The translations under genes and the position numbers were made by a program. Below are positions 51,741 through 61,033 of a stretch of DNA of 64,000 nt, in pieces. The notes beneath the pieces are model-generated. The model did not search any database and had not been told where the DNA came from. It saw nothing but the letters and a program-made list of their open reading frames with translations. The DNA comes from Boswellia sacra (lineage: Eukaryota; Streptophyta; Magnoliopsida; Sapindales; Burseraceae), in NCBI GenBank assembly GCA_013180625.2, contig SNVD02013083.1, forward strand, positions 310,001 to 374,000. The letters are read 5' to 3'. Each line of letters begins with the position of its first letter. The stretch's first letter is position 1.

Positions 51741-51863
51741 GGATACTTGGGCTTTGTATTGGGACACGGAATACTAGCCGAGTCTCTCGTGTGTCTATCC
51801 CTTGTGTAATCTCTTTCTCTAGTAATAGAATCAGAGCTTGTACTCTGAGCCTAGTTGTTTTAA

Positions 51864-51876
51864 TGGTATCAGAGCC
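51864..51876 (+). promoter_or_regulatory. tRNA-Met primer-binding site of copy 2
   Basis: TGGTATCAGAGCC, complementary to the last 13 nt of mature initiator tRNA-Met including CCA. Sequence beyond it (TATCCTCCC) no longer matches the tRNA, so the natural primer site is 13 nt long. Confidence 0.9.
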
Positions 51877-52173
51877 TATCCTCCCAAAAGGAGTTGAAGT
51901 TTAAGGTTCAAAATAATAAAGTTCTCTCAGTTCGGCCCTGCCGTCGGTTGAATTTTATCATTTTGATATCTTATGAATTTCTGAGTTAGAAGTTGTGATT
52001 CAGTTAAGGCTATCCAGAGTGAAGAAATATAGATTGAGGATACTTTTCTATTGTGGTGTGAATGCTCGAAAAGAAAGCCAAGGTGGCGTGAGAAAAAAGA
52101 GCTAATATCCACAAGAAAAGTTATATCTATATTCTCCTTTTGTAGTAAGACCCTGAGAGGCAACATAAGGACA

Positions 52174-55100
52174 ATGGATAACCAAGAGATAGCAACGACT
52201 GAATTTGCAAAGTCTTCTTCAGAAGTTCCTTCTTCTTCTAGTTCGGTCACAAACTTTCATTATGAGGCAGAGTATGAGTCAGATACTAAACCCAATTCTC
52301 TACAACCCTTTCATCTAGATCCTCTTAATCCTTATAAGTTCTATGATGTCAGTGTTCTTATTCCTAAACTAAAAACCCTTGTTCCGTTTAGAACCCCTAA
52401 ACTCAAGTCTGTGTACAAGTCCTCGGAAGTGTCCGTCCAGTCTATTTCTTCAAGTTCTTCAGAAACCTATCTTCCTATAATTTCCGCACCAGATATCCAA
52501 AGATACAGTCGAGAAGGCTACCGTGGAATTCATCTGGGAGCAATTCGAATAGGATTGCAACCATTATTCCTTGGTGGTAAAAATGTTACTTGTTTCATTG
52601 CAGTTCTAGATACTCGTTGGCAGTCTTTTGAAAAAGCTTTGATATCAGCTGTTGAGGTAGGTCTCAATCAAGGTCATGTTATCATACAAGTTGAGCCTAA
52701 CTTTACCCTTGATATTTCCAAGCCTACTTTGCCAAACACTATCAAAGTCATGATCCAGTTACATGGATTAGAAATGAATCCCAATGAGTCAGCCCTTGCA
52801 ATTCATCATTCCATGACCTATAAAGTCCAAACACATCTCTTTTCCCTGAACCACACAAATATGCCAATTACTAGACTCACTGGTAATGGTATAATCATTC
52901 AGCCTCAGACTTTCAAGCAAAATCAGCTCGTTTTTCCCCCAAAATGGATTAATGAGTATGAGCAGAGTAACAAGCCTCAAACTGTCCATGACAAGCCAAA
53001 GATAGAAAAGCTGTCTGCCGGTAGAACCTCAGTTTCTTTTCCAAGAGAATCAGTTCCTATCTATCCCTGCGAAAAGTGTCAGCTGGATGGCAAGAATCCT
53101 AGATCTTGCACTCATATGCCCAGAACTCATTTCCTTCCTAGATCTCATTCAGTGAAATATGGCGGATCCATCAATATGTTCAAATTTCCAGAAAATGATT
53201 TTGTCTCTAATGCCTCTAGAAATTATGTTGCTGGAAGCTGGGTTGTTCAAAAGCTTGATCCAACGGAGTTTGGTCCTATTGAAAAGGCGGTCAACTGGCA
53301 CAACACTAATGCTCTACAACAAAACAGAGCGTTAGAAGCAATTGCTGAGCAGCAAGAGCAGATTAAGCAAGAACTTCAAGAGATACGCAGGCGACTGAAG
53401 AAAGTTCACAAGCTAACAGTCAAACAACCTTCAGATGCTCATGAAAAACCTCGTCCAATCAACATGATTGTCAGTACTGGAGTTGACAGTGACTATTTTC
53501 TTAATCACGTTCGTGAAGAGCAGCGAAGATTCTTTGAGCAAAAGAAGAAAAAGAAGATTTCTTGGAAGAAAGATAAGCCAAGAAAGAATTCTGATATTTG
53601 GGAAGAAAGTCCTACAGGCAACAGTATCAAAGGCTTTTGGAGAAACTATGATAAGCCTACTGTGCAGCCATGGCCTATTCATGCCTCTGGTTGGGATGAA
53701 GATCAATCTGGTTCTACATCAGATGGATCAAACAATTCCTCAGAATCTTCCTCTTCCTCAGTTGCTAAACCAGTTATGATGGAACAGCCTCATATCCCTT
53801 CAAATCTGAGTTATGTTGATACTACTGGCAGATTCAGGCAGAGAACTCCTCAGTTCAAACCAAACATGAGCAGAGGAGAAACATCGGGAGTTTCTTCTTC
53901 AACAAATGTTGGTGAAAACCAAAATCAAGAAAATCAAGAAGAGCTCGATGTTCAAATTCAGGTGCCTAACGCTCCAAATGTTAAAACTTTTTGGAATATT
54001 GATGGTCTAAAACCAGAAGAGAGACCAGCATATTTCAAAAAGATGCTAGCTTGGGCAAAAGGAGAAATTCAATGTGTTCCACATCTTAGCAAAAGAGTAG
54101 TCACTCTTCGACTTATCTTAGGATTTCTTGGATCATTAAGAAGATGGTGGGCAGATACATTTACTTTGGCAGAAAAGGAGTATATCCTTAGTCGTGATCA
54201 GCCGGATAACAAATTACTCAGATATATGGTTGCTCATTTCTTTGGTACCGGAGAACGAGAAAGTGAAATTTCTAAAAAGGAGTATCTTCAGAACAAGTGC
54301 TATGATGTTCAAATGCTTGAGCAATATTTTCTCAAACAGGAGTCTCTCTACTTCAAATTTAACAAGCAGACGGATACAATCAAAAGAACTTTTGTTCTTA
54401 ATATGCCAGGCCCTGTAGCAGAGATGCTTGAAGCAAAATTGAAAGCAGATGGGATAACTGATCTTGCACCCTACAGTCTAGCAAGCCTTTATCAGTTAGC
54501 AACAGAAGTGATTCAAACTCATTGTTGCAATCAGGATCTCAAAAAGCACATGAAGCAGATTGAGAAAACTTCTCTTGCAAAATACTGCAACAAAAAGCCG
54601 CAAGAATTTGGATGTTCTCATCTATCCCATTGCAAGTGCAAAAAAGAGAAGAATTCTAAGAAAAAATTTGCCAAGTCTTGGAAGCAGAGTATAAAGACTA
54701 AGAATCGTTTTGTCAAAAAGCGAAAGTTCCCAAAGCAATCAGGCAAATGTTTTATTTGCGGAAAGAAGGGACATTTTGCCAGGCAATGCAAGCAGAAAAA
54801 GAAAGCTCCAATCAGACTTCTTCAACTTATCAATGAGCCAGAATTTGCAGATGAATGGTATTACTGGTCAGATGATCCAGAAGATGCTTTGTTCTCAATT
54901 GAAGTCCAATCAGACGATTCAGAAGTCAAAAACAACAGTACATCTGAAGTCATCATGAACATTCCTAGTGAGGTGCCTATTGATCTTACTATGCAGTCCG
55001 GTCCAATTTTTCGTCCATATGTCAAAGTGGTAATTCAAATTTCTGATCAAGTACAAGTTGCTCTATCTGCACTCATCGATACAGGAGCAGTTTCCTCTAT

Positions 55101-55803
55101 TATTCATAGCAGCTGTCTTCCAAAGTCTCTATTCATTCCTACAGCAGTTCGATTTTCGACCGCAAGTGGAGATTTGTTTCAAAGTAGTAAATGCACTAGA
55201 GCTATTAATCTTTTACCATTTCATAAAAGGCATAGCTTTTTTGCATTTGATCAGTCAGGCGAAGATCTATTGCTTGGGATGGATTTTCCAAGTATTCTCT
55301 CTCCATTCACTTTTCATTCTGAAGGATTTGTATTCACTATGCTTGATCCTATCACTCAGAACTCTCGTTTTTGTCTTTTACCGTGGATAGAGAAATTCTC
55401 CATCTCCAGGAGGGGTGAAAATGTCAAATTTCTTGCTCCAAAGTTTGAAACAGAGCACAAAGAACTTCTAGAATGCTGTGGAGATGTTCCAAACAAGTTC
55501 TGGTCTCGAGAACAATATTTTGTTTCTCTCCCTAACAAAGACAATTGGGAGATGCCACATCAAACAGCTTCACATCCAGGATTACCACATGATGAAGATC
55601 TTTGCAGAGAGGAAATCTCTGAACTTCTCAAAATAAATCTCATCAGTCCTTCAAAATCTGAATGGGCAAGTCAAGCTTTCTACGTCAACAACAGAGCTGA
55701 GCGTGTTCGTGGAAAGAAAAGATTCTGTATAACCCACAGGTCCCAGGATCGAAACCTGGCTCTGATACCATTAAAACAACTAGGCTCAGAGTACAAGCTC
55801 TGA
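52174..55803 (+). pseudogene. Endogenous pararetrovirus polyprotein, copy 2 (truncated)
   Basis: Collinear with copy 1 for about 1,185 codons: movement protein, coiled coil, CCHC knuckle and DTGA protease remain. It breaks at 'KRFCI', the first RT motif, so most of RT, all of RNase H and the C-terminal region are missing. After the break the frame runs by chance through the tRNA-derived piece and the inverted leader to a stop at 55801-55803, giving about 24 foreign residues. Similarity to copy 1 is patchy: nearly identical at the 5' end, around the zinc knuckle and before the break, but visibly divergent at about 53640-54520 and 54890-55380. Confidence 0.93.
55729..55770 (+). other. 42-nt fragment of plant initiator tRNA-Met, ending in CCA
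   Basis: Starting within the anticodon (AT, shared with the viral sequence) and running AACCCACAGGTCCCAGG... to GGCTCTGATACCA, this matches the 3' part of plant initiator tRNA-Met through the T-arm, acceptor strand and post-transcriptionally added CCA. Only the last 13 nt (55758-55770) equal the complement of the viral primer site; the other 29 nt occur nowhere in the viral copies here. The next base begins the minus-strand copy of the viral leader, exactly where reverse transcriptase would extend the primer. It is not a functional tRNA gene, since the 5' half is absent. Confidence 0.93.
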
Positions 55804-56117
55804 TTCTATTACTAGAGAAAGAGATTACACAAGGGATAGACACACGAGAGACTCGGCTAGTATTCCGTGTCCCAATACAAAGCCTAAGTATCCTTTATAT
55901 AGGCCAAGCCAGGATACTATGCTAGGATGCTTCCTTATCTCTAAGGAATCTCCTTTACACGTATACACTACTTTACAACTCACACCTTATCATTATCATC
56001 ATAACACTGGACACCTCACTACATGACTCACACATAAAGACAATACAACATCATTACACTAGCATGACTCACATCATGTTTTATTGCTTTATGTCACATC
56101 AAGTCACATCATGTCTA
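55771..56117 (-). repeat. Inverted copy of the viral leader and promoter
   Basis: The reverse complement of the leader-promoter segment, equivalent to copy 1 sequence beginning at 51206-51208 and running to the primer site. It contains single-base differences (for example CTTAGG for CTTGGG next to the TATA box), so it is not a recent copy of the neighbouring units. Viral similarity stops at 56117, and AT-rich host DNA follows. Confidence 0.92.
55894..55901 (-). promoter_or_regulatory. Inverted viral TATA box facing copy 2
   Basis: TATATAAA on the minus strand. Transcription from it would run leftward through the tRNA fragment and antisense into copy 2. Confidence 0.65.
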
Positions 56118-57129
56118 ATTTTAAAATTATTTTAATATACAAAAAAATTTAATACAATCCAATTCATTTTTCTACCAAACATTGTATTAGTTAACATTTA
56201 TCCAATACAATGAGAAACCAAACACAGTATTGGTTAACATTTATTCAATACAATGACAAACTAAACATAGTATACAATTTACTCATTTTCTATACTATAT
56301 AATTCAATACAATGCTATCCGTTACAGATAATAATTATACAATTCTGTACGGTGTATCAAACGCAGCCTAGTATTAAATGCATTTCATTTTATACGATGA
56401 GGTTGTGTCAACTAAAACATTGATCCAACTGTATTACTGTTGGACCTAAAATGTAAATTGGTTTTTTTTTTAAGTATAAAGAATAAGTCGCAAAAATCTT
56501 ATACTTTAAGTTGATCAAAACGAAATTTTGTCTTTTATTTCGTTTGCCTTTTGGAAAAATATTTATCCATTAATTTTTAGGATTCAAGTTTCATAGTTTG
56601 CAATTAACAAGGAAAAAGAAAGAAAGAACGAAAAATTAAGCATAAAATTATTAATAAAGTCGAAAAAGTAGCCCAGGGCTTCTCAGAGAATGACGAGCTG
56701 AAGCTTCTGTAAAAAGTACAATTTGTGATGCTACCTTGAAAGCCCAAAAAAATTGCTGTTGCTTGTAAAAATTCTCTTGCAATTGAAGAGAACATTACGC
56801 ACCTGAGACTGAGAGACGCTTGGTAGGAGCAAGCAAACGTTAAAATCAAGAGCGAAATTTTTCACTAAACCAGTCGGGGAAACGTAAATTTATAATAATA
56901 ATAATTTTTTTTTGAATAAAAAAGACAAGTGTTGGACTTTGATTTAAGAAATGATAATTTTTTAATTAATTTGTGAAGTAAAGTGTAGATTTATTGTGTC
57001 GATTTGTTTGATAATTCGACATTTCTACATAGTTGTCCAACAATGTTAAATAAAAATTAGTTACACTTTCTACCATTTTCCGAAACCAATATCCCAAGAG
57101 TAAGGAACAACTAAAGCTATATTTGGGAT
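56118..57129. other. Host DNA between the viral locus and the retrotransposon
   Basis: AT-rich. Repeated phrases 'ACCAAACA(T/C)(T/A)GTATT(A/G)GTTAACATTTAT' occur at about 56172 and 56217, and a tail 'CAAACGCAGCCTAG' near 56360 suggests a decayed MITE. No coding gene seen; the short minus frame at 56604-56849 has no domain. Confidence 0.45.
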
Positions 57130-57623
57130 TGTTGATGCACGGTTTCCGGACGGCCGGGGAGCGGGTCGGAGCTCGGGTCGGAGTTCGGGTCGTACGTCGG
57201 GTCCAGTCCTGCGAACACAGAAAAACAGTCAGGGGTGTCGGCGGTGGTGCCGGCAGTGACCCTCCGACGCTCAAGCCAGTTTCCGGCACTCCGGAATTTT
57301 CTGGGAGAATTTCCTAGAGAGAGAAGCTCTCAAAAGTGAAGGAAATCTAGAGAGAGAGTGAGTTCAGAAAAGTGTGTATACCTTGAGTAATATTTCGGAG
57401 GGTTTATATAGGGGTCAAGATGGATCATTGTGGGACCCAGATAGTAGGCCCAGATGATGGGCTTCAGTAATGGGCTTACTGAATTAGGAATAATTAGGCT
57501 CAGATGATGGGCTTCAGTAATGGGTTTACTGAATTAGAAATAACTAGGCCCAGATAATGGGCTTCAGTAATAGGCTTACTGAATTAGAAATAATTGAGGC
57601 CCAATTTTGTTATGGCCATAACA
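57130..57623 (-). repeat. 3' LTR (494 bp)
   Basis: Bounded by TGTTGATGCACGG and GGCCATAACA, giving the usual TG...CA ends. It contains a 55-65-bp near-repeat 'CAGAT(G/A)ATGGGCTTCAGTAAT(G/A)GG' in three copies (about 57450-57590) and a TATATAGG at about 57406. The flanking GGGAT (57125-57129) is a candidate target duplication; the other end lies outside the window. Confidence 0.85.
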
Positions 57624-57640
57624 GTAGTCCCTCCAGTCCC
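57624..57640 (-). other. Polypurine tract next to the 3' LTR
   Basis: On the minus strand GGGACTGGAGGGACTAC directly precedes the LTR start TGTTATGG. This is the expected position of the plus-strand primer. Confidence 0.6.
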
Positions 57641-58559
57641 AAGTCGACTAACGGGTCGACGTAGGGACTATTTAGTTGTTCTGGGCTATAAATTAAATGT
57701 ATGAGGAGGCCGGCCCAAATATATAATTTATTACATATACATGCATCAAAAAGTGAGGCCTAGTTGGCGAGAGGCGAGCGGGTGAAGGGCGAGCGAATGA
57801 GTGGCAGTACCCAAGTAACCATGGGCGATCTCGCAAGGGGCGAGTATGCAAAGGCGGGCTCGCTAAGGGCGAGCTGTATGCGAAGGGCGAGCATTCCTTG
57901 GCCTAAGAATATAAATCATCTAAACAAACAAATAAAATAATCTATCTTGGATGTGGAATGCATGATTTTTAATATGTCGCATGTAAGTGGAAATTTCTTC
58001 AAACAAATATAAAGAATGTTGAAGGCTTTGCATTGCAAAAACGTATCAAAAAGGAGGTTTGGTAATGAATGACTTGAAACACTTTAATATAATGGGAATA
58101 TACTAGTAGTGGGTTAGAGCATATGGCATGAGATTTAATATTGCATGAAGCTTGAGAACCAAAATGAGCTGCTATGGTTCAACAGATTTGTGAAACTAAG
58201 AGTGATCATAGTTGTGCTTAAGCATACCTGGGAACGTGATGGAGGGTGGGTGAGTGATAAATGAGCGGGAAGGCTCCTGGAATGTGATGACTTACTGCAT
58301 GAGGAAAGTGAGGGGAGTTGAAAGTTGGTGAGTGATGACCATGTGAGAAGAGAAAGGCGAACTGCATGAGAAGGGCGAACACCTAAAGGTGAGGGCCGAG
58401 TTTACAAGGGCAAAAGGCGAGTGCGCATGGGCGAGCTTGCGTGCTTGCTGCGCATGGGCGAGAGGCGAGCTTCCAAGGGCGAGGGGAGCTGCGCGCGCGC
58501 GAGGCAAGGGAGAAGCATGCCAGGCGTTGGGGCGCGCAGGGAGAAGCATGCAGTGCGTG
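57641..58559. other. Internal retrotransposon spacer, partly GC-rich
   Basis: Low-complexity DNA between the polypurine tract and the minisatellites. It contains recurring 'GGGCGAGC' and 'AGGCGAG' words from 57770 to 57890 and from 58350 onward. Long frames on both strands reflect GC-rich repetition, not genes. Confidence 0.55.
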
Positions 58560-58935
58560 GGGCGCTGGACGCTGGGCGCATTGCCTGGGCGCGCTGGGCG
58601 CGCTGCCTGGGCGTGCTGCCTGGGCGCGCTGCCTGGATGTGCTACCTGGGCACGCTGGGCGTGCTGCCTGGGCACGCTGCCTAGGCGCGCTACCTGGGCG
58701 CGCTACCTGGGCGCGCTGGGCGTGCTGCCTGGGCGCGCTGCCTGGGCGTGCTGGGCGTGCTGGCTGGGCGCGCTGCCTGGGCGTGCTGCCTGGGCGTGTT
58801 GCCTGGGCGCGCTGGGCGTGCGGAGAGGGGCGAGCCTGGTGCGGAGGGGCGAGCGGCGAGGAGCGAGCCTGGTGCGCAGGGGCGAGCGGCGAGGAGCGAG
58901 CCTGGTGCGCAGGGGCGAGCAGCGAGGGGCGAACC
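58560..58935 (+). repeat. GC-rich minisatellites inside the retrotransposon
   Basis: From 58560 to about 58825, imperfect units of 9 and 18 bp (GCTGGGCGC / GCTGCCTGGGCGTGCTG) are repeated more than fifteen times. From about 58838 to 58935, three units of about 31 bp built on GAGCCTGGTGCGCAGGGGCGA follow. GC content far exceeds that of the surrounding genome. Confidence 0.9.
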
Positions 58936-59159
58936 TGGGCTGCTCGCGTGCGCGCTGGGCGCTGGGCGCTGGGCGGCACGCGTGCGTGTTGGGCGCTGGG
59001 AGGCGGCGAGCTCCCGGAGATGGGGCTGCGCTGCATGCAGCGTTTATACATCCAAGGACGTCTTGGAGGAAATTCAAATATGTGCGGGGGCGTGCCAGCA
59101 ATTTTTGAAATTTGATTTTATAACTTTGAGGGTGTTGCTGAAAAATTTCAAAACTTTTA

Positions 59160-59510
59160 TTTAAAATTGTGGGAGTGTTTCTGCAAAATTTTCAAACTTT
59201 TATTTTTTCTCCGCCGGGGTGTTTCCGCGAATTTTCAAACTTTTATTTTTATTTCGTGGGGGTGTTTCCGCAAAATTTCAAACTTCAATTTTTATTCCGC
59301 TCGAAGGTGTTTCCGCGGATTTTCAAACTTAAATAATTTTTCCTCCGCGGGGGTGTTTCCGCAGATTTTCAAACTTTAATAATTTTTCCTCCGCGGGGGT
59401 GTTTTCACGGATTTTCAAACTTTTATTTTTTCCTCCGCAGGGGTGTTTCCGCGGATTTTTCAAACTTTTATTTTTTCTCCGCGGGGGTGTTTCCGCGGAC
59501 TTTCAATACA
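59160..59510 (+). repeat. Minisatellite, about 45-bp unit, eight copies
   Basis: Units contain CCGCGGGGGTGTTTCCGCGG followed by ATTTTCAAACTT and a T-rich spacer. They are head-to-tail and diverge mainly in the T-run and in G/A changes. CCGCGGGGGTG and TTTCCGCGG could pair into short stems. Confidence 0.9.
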
Positions 59511-59577
59511 ATCCCCCCAGCATTTTTTTTTTTTTTTTGCTCTTTCACCTCTTCCTTCCCTCAGTAGACTTGGTTTG

Positions 59578-60659
59578 ATGACTAACGACCCCTCTTTGAC
59601 TGTGCAGATGGCTATAGTAAAAACCACTGTGAAAGTACTACGGGGGGAATCGAGTCATCAAACCCAGTCTTCCAGGGACAAGGATCCAGTGACCAACCGT
59701 AAAGAAGTTAATGAGTTTTATCAAAACTTCTTCGGTCCGGATCGGGAGCTGGGACAGAATTCTGTCAACCATAAGGTGGTAGACACTGAAGGGGATAGCG
59801 ACTGGTCGTCCTCTGCTACCTCAGATAGTGAACCGGAGGTTGAAAAGTGGTGGGAGGCCGACTGTTACACCCTTGATTTTCGCACATGGCAGGCATAGCA
59901 TGCCTTGCGCTATGCCATGGCTTGGAGGGGGCTGCAAGGGTGCATGCCCACGAGAAGCACATGGGTGAGTGCTTAAGCAAGGTGTGGAGACGTTGCGTGG
60001 CGTGATAGAGGCATTGATGCGCGAGGGGAAGCGCAAGGCAATGTGAATGCTGACACAGGGGGATGTGTAGCGCAACGAAATAATACGCATGCATGGGTAG
60101 CGAGCGTAGAATGGCACGCACATGAGATGGGCGTGGCATAGTGAGATAACTTGCACGTACGGGTTACGGGCATGATGTGTGGCGCGCGCATAGAGATGCG
60201 CGGGGCACAGTGGTATAACATGGAGTTTCCAAGGGGGTGACCATGGAAGCCAATAAGGAGGCAGCTATCCAACATAAGAGGGCCAATGATCTTGGCCAAG
60301 AGCTTCGGGAGAGGGCGGTTGCTGAGCAAAGTAGGATTGACAGAGTAATAGCTCGCTTCCGTAGGGGTCGTATCTATCAGCAAGCTATGGAACGGTCCTA
60401 CATCGATGGAGTCAATGGGGTACGTAGATGGTTCCATGACCGCCACCCAGAGATTGATCAGTCACCCATAGCTGAGGAGTTAAACTTGGTGGAAGAGTCT
60501 ATCCCTACAGCGGACTCCGATCCCGAGCAATTCCACCGCCTCATCCTTGAAGATGAGGATTATGAGTCGACTTTGGACACGGCAGCCTGGGAGGCCAAGC
60601 AAGGCGACTCCACCTCATCGTCTTCAGACGAGGAAGGAGACGATGAGGCCACTTCTTAG
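59578..60659 (+). CDS. Antisense extra ORF of the retrotransposon (unknown function)
   Basis: It lies on the strand opposite gag-pol. The left part (59578-59863) and right part (60226-60659) join into one frame of 239 residues if a GT-AG segment (59864-60225) is removed; an alternative start is the ATG at 59608. The protein has no domain I recognise. It is charged, with a basic helical middle (RVIARFRRGRIYQQAMERSY) and an acidic Ser-rich tail (SSSSDEEGDDEATS). Acidic Ser/Asp clusters also end the first part (DSDWSSSATSDSEPEVE). Antisense ORFs in this position are known in Tat-lineage elements. Whether the middle segment is an intron or an insertion is open. Confidence 0.6.
59863..60220. mobile_element. 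Possible solo-LTR-like insertion within the antisense ORF
   Basis: The segment starts TGTTACACCC and ends GGTATAACA, so its outermost five bases are inverted (TGTTA...TAACA). It is GC-rich with internal imperfect repeats and stops in all frames. No target-site duplication is evident (CCGAC against TGGAG), and the same interval also fits a spliceable intron. Confidence 0.3.
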
Positions 60660-61033
60660 AGTTTAATTGGAATTCTTCCAACTAGGTAGATGCTCATTCA
60701 TAGGGAATAATCATATCAAGGCTGCTCTCCAGGCCTTGACTTTACCTTTTACTGTCTTTACTTTCAGTTCGATGTACTAGGTGAGGATGTGTGGCATCTC
60801 TCAACCAACTTTGAAATAATAAGAACACTAAGAAATTTTTTTCTTTCTGGTGTTGTATTCTTTTACTCTTTTCATCTTATTGCAATTTGATCATACATGT
60901 GCTTTAAGGATGTATAATCACCAAAATTCTGAATAAACTGAACACTTTATTAATAATCTCTTTATTAGTCTCCCTATGGGAGTTGTTACACATGCATAAG
61001 CTCCTGGGCGGAGTTACTGCACATATAGAGAGA
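60660..61033. other. Internal retrotransposon spacer between antisense ORF and pol remnant
   Basis: Noncoding. Holds TATTAATAA-type AT-rich sequence and a plausible AATAAT polyadenylation-like signal for the antisense ORF near 60815. No other feature. Confidence 0.45.

Larger units (their letters stand above)
51220..51837 (+). repeat. 311-bp tandem duplication of the viral promoter/leader
   Basis: The unit starting CTTGATGTGACATAAAGCAA at 51220 begins again at 51531. Both run through the same TATA element to AATAGAATCAGAGC. The first unit ends with the filler AGAG, while the second continues into the leader and primer site of copy 2. The units are identical or nearly so by eye. This is a junction between two genome units carrying a terminal redundancy. 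Confidence 0.95.
45004..56117 (+). mobile_element. Endogenous pararetrovirus locus (petuvirus-like, compound)
   Basis: Copy 1 (45004-51526) is a complete genome unit opened at the tRNA-Met primer site. A four-base filler follows, then copy 2 (51531-55730), truncated, then a tRNA-derived piece (55729-55770) and an inverted leader/promoter copy (55771-56117). One long polyprotein in the order movement, coat, protease, RT, RNase H, with a tRNA-Met primer site, no integrase and no true LTRs, is the petuvirus pattern in Caulimoviridae. Caulimoviridae lack integrase, so insertion is by host repair. Copies 1 and 2 are collinear with a constant offset of 6,817 bp, so they have no net indels over about 3.7 kb. 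These are old integrated copies in a plant genome. Confidence 0.93.

Noticed and set aside
51220..51837. Interpreting the 311-bp repeats as LTRs of a gypsy retrotransposon
   Set aside because: No integrase is encoded, a movement-protein domain is present, and the repeats are adjacent instead of flanking an internal region.
55729..55770. Calling the tRNA-like stretch a tRNA gene or tRNA pseudogene
   Set aside because: The 5' half is absent, CCA is present and the join is exactly at the viral primer site, which fits a reverse-transcribed primer better.
28787..56117. RDR6 and the viral locus as one linked defence system
   Set aside because: They are about 12 kb apart with two unrelated genes between; proximity alone is not evidence.
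57123..57317. Short ORFs in the LTR, repeated at 63763-63981
   Set aside because: Shared only because the LTR is duplicated; noncoding.
58292..59164. Long Ala/Arg/Pro- or Gly/Ala/Cys-rich frames on both strands
   Set aside because: Open only because of GC-rich minisatellites; no domain, and mutually overlapping.
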